This document shows positions 52,001 through 60,669 of a stretch of DNA of 64,000 nucleotides, piece by piece; within the stretch, counting starts at the first letter, position 1; each line of letters begins with the position of its first letter. Position numbers and translations under genes: made by a program. The notes below the pieces were generated by a model. That model had not been told where the DNA came from, made no database searches, and saw only the letters and a program-made list of their open reading frames with translations. Source of the DNA: Dermatemys mawii (taxonomy: Eukaryota; Chordata; Testudines; Dermatemydidae). Location: the NCBI GenBank assembly GCA_007922305.1, contig ML677365.1, forward strand, positions 20,108,188 to 20,172,187, written 5' to 3'.

Positions 52001-55000
52001 CATCTCCAGAGATCACTTGTAGCACAGTGGGTGTCCACATTCTTGCTGTAGTGCTACAGCAGCTGCGCTACAGCCCTTATTCCCCATGCGGAGGTAGATT
52101 ACCAGGAGCGCTATAACTCCGCGGTTATAGCGCTCTACGTGCCTTGCCAGTGTGGACGGGGAGGCGGTTATAGCGCTCGTGGGGGCTTTATAGCGCTATA
52201 AAGTGCCAGTGTAACCAAGCCCCAAGGAAAAAACATGATTAGAGAGGAGAAGTCTTTTTTTATTCAGGTTAAAACTCTTTTGTAGTGGTTTTTGACAAAA
52301 GGGTTTTAAGAGTGGCATACTCCTAAAAAATAAGTGTTAAGTATTAATCAAAGACTCTTGCACCTTCTCTTAAGGACAGAGGATTTACCTCTTCTGGATC
52401 TCCATAGAGAACTCCAGCAAAAATAGGGAAGATAGTTTTGACACTCCTGCTGTTCTAAACGTAGCTAAGGTTTTGTTTATACTGAATCTCAAACCTTCCT
52501 GCACCATCAGATATCAGCACACAAATAAGTCTCCACTATTTCTGCCTATCCTGGGCTGTTTTTTTGCATGACCTCTTTTGTTAAATCCCATAAGTTTTCC
52601 CTCTTTAAATAACATTCAATAGAGAGAATCTCTCAATCAGTCCTTTTGCGTGGTCTCCAGCCACCCAATGGTATGCCTTCCATTGCAGATGGCATGGATT
52701 CATTCTTAACATGTCCCTGATATTTCCATCTTCTCTTTTGGATATAAAGTTAGTTATTTATAGGAAAACAGCAGTATGGAACTATGTTATAACCAGTTAT
52801 GGAACAACTATAATGGAACTTCCAAAATTGTTGTGCTTACAATACAAATAGAGCCTAAAATATGAGGGACGAAGCCTGCATTTTTAAGTAACTTTTCCAA
52901 TAGAGTTATGAAGTTGCTGCTGTTCACATAGTTCTGTAATATGGGATATGACCGTGTTTTCCTATAATTTTTCTATATTTAATGCTTTTCAAAAAGTGAT
53001 TCTTCTATTTATTGAGGTATTGTAACTGAGTGGCTAGGACTGTATACTGGGAATCAAAATAACCTTTATTTTTATTCCCATTGCGGGTACAGATTTGTGT
53101 GTGACCTTAGACAAGTCGTTTAACTTCCCTAAGCCTCAGATTCTACTGTAAAAATGAGAATATTGGGGACCCTTCAGTTTCAGTTGGGTGAAGATGTTCT
53201 ATAGTCTCTCCCCTAAAATGTTGCATAAGGAACTTATAGCTTTATCTCTTTCCCCCTGCTTCTTATTTTATTGAGCAGGGAGAAAAAAACAAAAAACCCC
53301 CTCAGCTATGGAAAGTAAATGCAGAAGACCTAGACTTGTTTCAGTGCTAAATTTGCAAAATCAAACACTGAAGTCAGGAAGCTTTAAAAGTGAGGATTTC
53401 TGCCACAGTGTGAATGTAGAATGTGAGTATGCATTATACATATGAGTATGTATCATCTTCTATTCCTGCCATTTTGTTAACAACTTTCACCATAATCATT
53501 AATGGGTATCTTGAAATATATAGGATCTACAATGCAATCAAGCTAATGTAAGAAAGAGTGTTGGAGTACAGGAGGGGTATGGGGAGCTGTCTCAGGGAGG
53601 GGGCTCAGGTCTGGGGGTTGTGGTGCGACCTCCTTCCGGGTGGCACTTACCTTGGGCATCTCCCGGTCAGTGGTGCAGCGAGGCTAAGGCAGGCTGCCTG
53701 CCTGCCCCGACCGCGTGCTGCTTCCAGAAGGGCCAGCGTGCCTCTGTGACCTCTGAGGGGGAAACGGGTGGTATGTTGCTCCACACTCTGCTCCGACTGC
53801 AAGTACTGCCCCCACAGCTCCCATTGGCCACAGTTCCCCTTTCCTAGCCAATGGGAGCTGTGGGGGCGGTGCCTGCAGCAAGGGGCAGCACACTGAGACC
53901 CCTGCTCAATTTTATTTTTTCAAAAATTCTTTAGGTGACGCTTCCAGATGAAACATTCTTTCAAGAACTGTGTCAAGAGCAGTTTGTTTGACTGTGAAAG
54001 AACCATTAACTGATGGCTGGCTAGTGGTCAAATGTGTAACTTCAGCCCCTGGCACCTTGAGATAAGGCTAAAATTGCTTGTATCACAAGGCAGTGTATTA
54101 GCTTGAGGAAGCTTTTTCTTGTACTCAGAACATTTGGAAATTCCTTGTAGATAAGTACAAGTGCAGTAAAGCAGCTTAAACCAATCCATTTGAAAGCTTC
54201 CTAAGAAGACTGTTTAAAAGAATTTTAGTCACATGCTAAGCGTGTGAGGCCTTGCTGAGGTTTTAATTAACTTCAGCGGGAAGTTGCTGGTTTGTCTGTG
54301 ACAGTCTATTAAGTGTTTAGCTTTTCTTTGGCTTTGTACATTTCTCTTGGGAATTTATATAAGTATAGCAATATCGAAAGGAAGCCTCGTTTTTCAGCTT
54401 CAGCCTTGAGCCACTTGAAATATCAGAAAATCAATTGTAAAGTTTACTCTTGTTCCTTTAGTGGAAAGCACTACCAGGTTAGGAGGTGTTTAATTGAGAG
54501 TGCTATCATATATGCAAATCATCCCTAGTTGGGAGGGACAGTCCATATATTTTAGTAAAATACTTACAATTCTCCCTCTCTGGTCCTCCAAGATGCTTTC
54601 TGTATTCACTGCCTTTTGAAGGAATTAAAAAGTGTGCCCCTATTTTTCTTACCGGATGTTCCTATTTATAGCTCTCAGTATTGACAGAGATACTCTATTG
54701 AATATCTACCTGGTGAACTTTTATCTCCCAACATTGACTTTTAGTTCAGCTTTAGTGTGCAGAGTAGTAAGATGTGTGTGGAACCAAGCTGGAATGTGGC
54801 AGAAGGATACAAGCATTGCTCCCTCGTGGCTCTCCCATGGCTACTAGCTGCCTGAAAGGATGCCATGTCTTTCTCTCCCATACACTAACATTATCAGTAT
54901 ATATCTATGTACATACATTGTATGCCTCTAATGTGGGGTATATGTTGTTAACCATGCCCCCACTGTCATGCTCTGCATCTTTTTCAGGGAGCTGTAGCAG

Positions 55001-58000
55001 CAGTTGTGAGATAGGTGCCACAATGAGCAGGCACAAAAATGGTTGACAGGAGTATTGTGTGTGCTTTGCATTGATTTACCCAAACTGCTTAGTGTGGTCA
55101 GTGCTGCGAATCATCGAATGGTGCTGAAGTCCTCCTGTATTAAAGCATGTCCAAGTGTTTTCTTTGGAGTGCATGGCCTCCATGATAACCGTGGGAAGTG
55201 CCACATAAGAACTGAGAAAGATACTATCAGTGGGCATACTCATGTTTTTGAACTTCATGATGAGACTGGAACTATGGGATGTTAAAAAATAACCTGTTGT
55301 CACAGATCATCTCACTGAAATCAGGGCCTTTCCTTGCTCTTGTGAGGGTAGTAGATCTGGTCTGGAGTGCTGCATCTGGAATTCTGTGCGTAGAGACTGA
55401 GAAATCCAATAAAATACCAGAATGTTCTGGGAATATTGCTTCACAATCACTGGGATATTTTCTTAGTGGTCTTGTACAAATTTATAAGGGGGTGTATGTG
55501 TGTATTTTACAACCAGTAACACCAGGACATGTGAAATACTCTCTTTCCTCCACCATCTTCAGAAGTCAGCATGGGACACAATGTCCAGCAACAGTGGTGG
55601 AAAGCTTACCTGAAGTCTGATCAGTTGCATAACAGAGAACTCTTAGCTGTTTCTGGGGTGATCAAGGTGAAAAGACGTTTTGTTTCTTCCTTAGCCATAG
55701 CATCTGTGAAATGCCGACTCTCAGGGATGTATCAAGTTATTGATGGTTTTTCCTGTCACAGTTTAGTTACAGTTGAGTGTTTCCCACACAAGGGAATTGT
55801 CGAGCTCTTTCAAAGATAAGATTGATTAGATTCAGCTGAGCTGGCTGGTTCATGAGAAGTGTAGGAATGGATTTGCAAAGATGTGGTATTTGCTGGTTTA
55901 GTCTCCCAGTTTGGCTTAGTGAGGGTAGGTGTTTTTGGGGAGATGCTACTTTTTGAGAGAGACTTTAGTCCTTCATATCTTCCTAAAGACACAGAGGAGA
56001 TTTGAGTCCCATTATTAATATTGCTTCCTTTTGAGGAGGACAGATATCCAGTTCATTTAGACAAGTACTGGCTAGATATTTAAGAAACCGTTTTTATAAC
56101 ATAAGAATGGCTATACTGGGTCAGACCAATGGTCCATTTAGCTCAGTATTCTGTCTTCTGACAGTGACCAATGCCAGATGCTACAAAGGGAATGAACAGG
56201 ACAATCATCAAGTGATCCTTGTTGTCCAGTGCCAGCATCTGGCAATCAGAGGCTTAGGGACACCCAGAGCATGGGGTTGCACTCTGGGCCATCCTGGCTA
56301 ATAATCATTGATGGACCTATCCTCCATGAATATATCTAATTCTTTTTTGAACCCTGTTATGGTCTTGGCCGTCACAACGTCCTCTGGCAAAGAGTTCCAC
56401 AGGTTGACTGCATTGTGTGAAGAAATACTTCAATTTGTTTAAATCCGCTGCCAATTAATTTCATTTGGTGAGTCCCTAGTCCTTGTGTTATGAGGAATAA
56501 ATAACACTTCCTTTCTTTCTCTCCACACCAGTCATGATTTTGTAGACCTCTATCATATCCCGCCCCCCTTAGTTGTGTCTTTTCCCAGTTGAAAAGTCCC
56601 AGTTTTTTAATCTCTTCATATTGAAGCTGTTCCATACTCCTACTTATTTTTGTTGCCCTTCTTTGTACCTTTTCCATTTTTAATATATTTTTTGAGATGA
56701 GACAACCAGAACTGCATACAGTATTTAAGATGTGGGATTACCATGTGTTTATACAATGAGATCATTATATTTTTTTCTTATTATCTATCCCTTTCCTAAT
56801 GGTTCCTAACATTCATTTTTGACTGCAGCTGTACATCTGAGTGGATGTTTTCAGCGTCTTTCCAAGAGAAGACCTTCCCTATTATTCCATGACTGCTTAG
56901 TTTGCTTAAGAGCCTTTGGTGAAGAAGTCTTTCCTGGACAAAGGCTTTCTGAAAGTCCAAGTACACTATATCTAGTAGATCACCCTTGTTCAAATGTTTG
57001 TTTGAGCCTCTCAGAGAATTCTGATAGATGTTGAGGCATGATTTCCCTTAACAGAAACTGTGTTGGCTCTTCTCCAACAAATTGTGTTCATCTATGTGTC
57101 TGATAATTCTGTTCTTTACTATAGATTATGTCCATTAACAAGTGCCCACTTACCATCCTCTCTCCAGCATCTCTTTTTAATAAGAAAACACCACCAGGAA
57201 AGTGGTAGTGTCAGCTACAGTTTATTCTTGTATTCCACATATTACATTGACCCCTATTGGTCTGGTTTCAGGCTGGGGTATGGTCTAGAACCAGTATTAT
57301 TGCTGGTGTTTGATGTCCCTCTGGTAATGGACAAGGGTAATAGCTGTATATTGGCGCTGGTAGATCTCTCAACAGTTTCTGATACTTTTAACCAGAAAGT
57401 ACTGTTGGCTGTTTCCAGGATTGAGTGAGCATGTATGGAGGGGTTCTATATTTGGGTTTAGTTTGGGGGTTTGGTTTTGTTTGGTTCATGTTCACCCTTA
57501 CTGCTTAAAACATGGCTGCTAAGACGGGAGCAATAAAATGCTAATGCATGACATTGGATAACCTTTCATTTTTGTCCGGATGCCTAGCTGCCATGGTGCT
57601 AACTATAAATCACTTAAACTAAATATAAAGTGTGTAAAGTTTGAACAAATGACTCTTCTTGTTACTGATCAGAATTGGTCTGTGTCTTGGCTAGGGGAAT
57701 GTCAGAAGTAAAATTTCAAATTTTAGCAGCTCCAAGCTGATACTTTTAGGGTCTTGTGTATGGTCTCTAAGTTACTCATAGGTAATAATAGCAGACCTCC
57801 AAAGGTTATTTTGCATAATACACCAGAAAGTTCAGGTGCTATCCAAATTTTTGAGGTCTCCATCCTGCACTGATGCAAAGAGGTTTTCTACCTTAAATAA
57901 AACTGTAGCACTGTCTTGCTTGTCTATGGCAGCTGACAGTTTTGCTTGATTGTTGTGTGCCTTTTACCTCAGGGCTTGCCATACTGGAATGGAACTGTGA

Positions 58001-60637
58001 GCCCAGCAGAGGAATTTTGAGATCTATTGAGTCTGTACAGTTCAAAACTGTGTGTGTGTATGTGTGTGTGTGTTTATGGGGGGAGAGTGGTGGTGGTGTA
58101 GAAAAGCATTAAATATGGGGTGTTGAGGGAACAGAAGAATACTTTAAAATATTCTTGAAGTTAGAACTGTTGAACTTTACTCCTACTTCTGCCTTTGACT
58201 CACTGTGTGACTTTGACAAGATACTTAAGCACCACCTGACACAGAGAAATTATTTTGCTTTGTAGTCTTAAATAGTACCATAGGTATGCCTGGTAAGCTA
58301 CAGACAAGTGAAAATACCAGTTCCTGTCCTGAGGAGCTTCCAGTCCTAATTTAAATTTAACACAGCATGGTTGGACAATTTAAAAAAAGCCAGGGAAGGG
58401 AGTACGGGGAAGTGAAGTCTAGGACAGTGAAATATCCTGAAAGATTCTTATTGTTACTTACACATTTTCTGTCAGTTCTGCTTCTTTGGTTAGTGTTTAC
58501 AAATATTAAAATTTATCACAAATAGATATTTCTTATCTGAGAGACATGGTACATGAGGATTTATATAATGGTTTTCAAAGTATTTCAAGATCTTCTGATT
58601 TAAACAGTGTGGTGGAAGTGCTACGTGTTGTTACAACATTAGTGCTATATTTGGTGGTAATAGTCAATTCAAGTTCTAGATATATACTCTGCAGTCAACA
58701 GTAAAAATAAATTGTAGGATTGGAAAAGACCTCAAGAGGTCATTTTGTTCAGTCCATTGGACTCAAGGCAGGACTAAGTATTATCTAGATCATCCCTGAC
58801 AGGTATTTGTCTAATCTGCTCTTAAAAACTTCCAGTGATGGAAATTCCACAACCTTCCTAGGCAATTTATTCCAGGGTTTAACTACCCTGACAGGAATTT
58901 TTTCCTAATATGCAAGCTAAACTTGCCTTGCTGCAATTTAAGCTCATTGTTTCTTGTCCTATCCTCAGAGGTTAGCAAGAACAATTTTTTTCCCACTTCC
59001 TTGTAACAACCTTTTATGTACTTTTACATACTTGTATCATGTCCCCCCATAGTCTTCTCTTCTTCGACAAACCCAATTTTTTCAGTCTCCCCTTAGGTCA
59101 TGTTTTTTAGATCTTTATTCATTTTTGTTGCTTTTCTCTGGACTTTCACCCATTTGTCCACATCTTTCCTGAAATATGGCGCTCAGAACTGGACACAGCA
59201 CACCAGTTGAGGCCTAATCAGTGCGGAGTAGAGCAGAAGAATTACTTCTTGTGTCTTGCTTACAACACTCCTGCAAATGCATCCTAGAATGATGTTTGGG
59301 GTTTTTTTGCATCAATGTTACGCTGCTGACTCGTGTTTAGCTTGTGGTTAATAATGATGCAGAAAAGGCAGAAGTGTTCAGTAAATACATTTGTTCTGTA
59401 TTTGGGGGAAAAACAGATGATGCTATCTCATTATATGATACAGAGGCTCCCTGACTTACGCAAGCGTTCCATTCTGGAATGCTTGCATAAATCAAATTTT
59501 GCGTAAGTTGGCTCTGACCATTACACGCAAAAAAAAATAAAAAAGCCTAGTTTTAGCTTAAGGAGCTTTATCTATAAGCACGGATTTCCGTAACTTGGAT
59601 TTCCGTAAGTCAGGGAGTGTCTGTAACATTCTTTCTGTTCTGCTACTGTCTCAGGAGTGTGTTAAACAGAAGCTGCCTAAGTCACGCTTTTAAATCACCA
59701 TATCCAGATAACTTGCATCCATAAGTTTTAAGAATACTGGCTGAGAAGCTCGCTGGACCGTTAATGTTGTTAATTTTTTTAAAATAAGCCTTCAAGCACT
59801 GCTGAAGTTCCAGAAGACTGCAAGAAAACTAATGTTTTGCCAATTTTTAAAAAGGGTTAATGGGGTGACTAGGTAATTATAGACATGTCAACCTATCATT
59901 GATTTCAGACAAGATAATGGAGCAGCTGATATGGGACTTGATTAATAATAAACTAAAGGAGGGTAATGTAATTAATGCAGATCACCATGGGTTTATGGAA
60001 AATAGATCCTGTCAAACTAACTTGATGATTTTCGGGGAGGAGGTGAGATTACAAGTTTGGTTGATAAAAGGTAATAGTGTTGATGTAATATACTTAGATT
60101 TCTGTAAGATGTTTGACTTGGTACCACACAACATTTTGATTAAAATTCTAAAGTGATATAACATTAACATGGCATACATTAAATGGGTTAAAATTTTTGT
60201 CTGGCTCTGATCTAATAAACATTTCGTTTACAGTTCCTCTGTCGGAAGTGCACTCCCACGAAGACGCTGCTGCGCATACATTACCATTGGAATAATATGC
60301 ATCTTCATTGGAGTTGGATTAACTGTGAGTAATGCACTTAATATTAATTTTCAGTGGGTCTCCTCCCTTTTCCAGCATTTAATGCTTAGTTTCAGAAACC
60401 CTGAAGCATTCCCTCAACGGGAACATTTTAGTGTTTCTGAAACAAGAAATGCTGCTTGGCCTCCTGCCAGGTGAGGAGCTTGGAAACCCCAGTCCAGTAG
60501 AATGTTTCAGTTTCATAATTCAGCATTTTCCAATACAAAATCTGTGACCAGCTGTAGTTGTAATATTGATCTAGCTTCAAGAGACAGCCAGGAAGCCACG
60601 TAGGCTAAACCTTCCTGTCCCAGATTGACGGGAGTGA

Positions 60638-60669
<32 letters not shown>

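Larger units (their letters stand above)
48194..60233 (+). other. PIP4P2 intron 5
   Basis: Runs 12.04 kb, from gtaagt to gtttacag. It holds a hAT-like MITE, a Harbinger-like MITE, a hAT-derived GC-rich piece, three CR1 fragments and an RT fragment of another LINE. The stretches 48194-49321, 49733-51549, 52226-53549, 53896-56099 and 57431-58704 contain nothing I could identify beyond short simple repeats. Confidence 0.9.
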
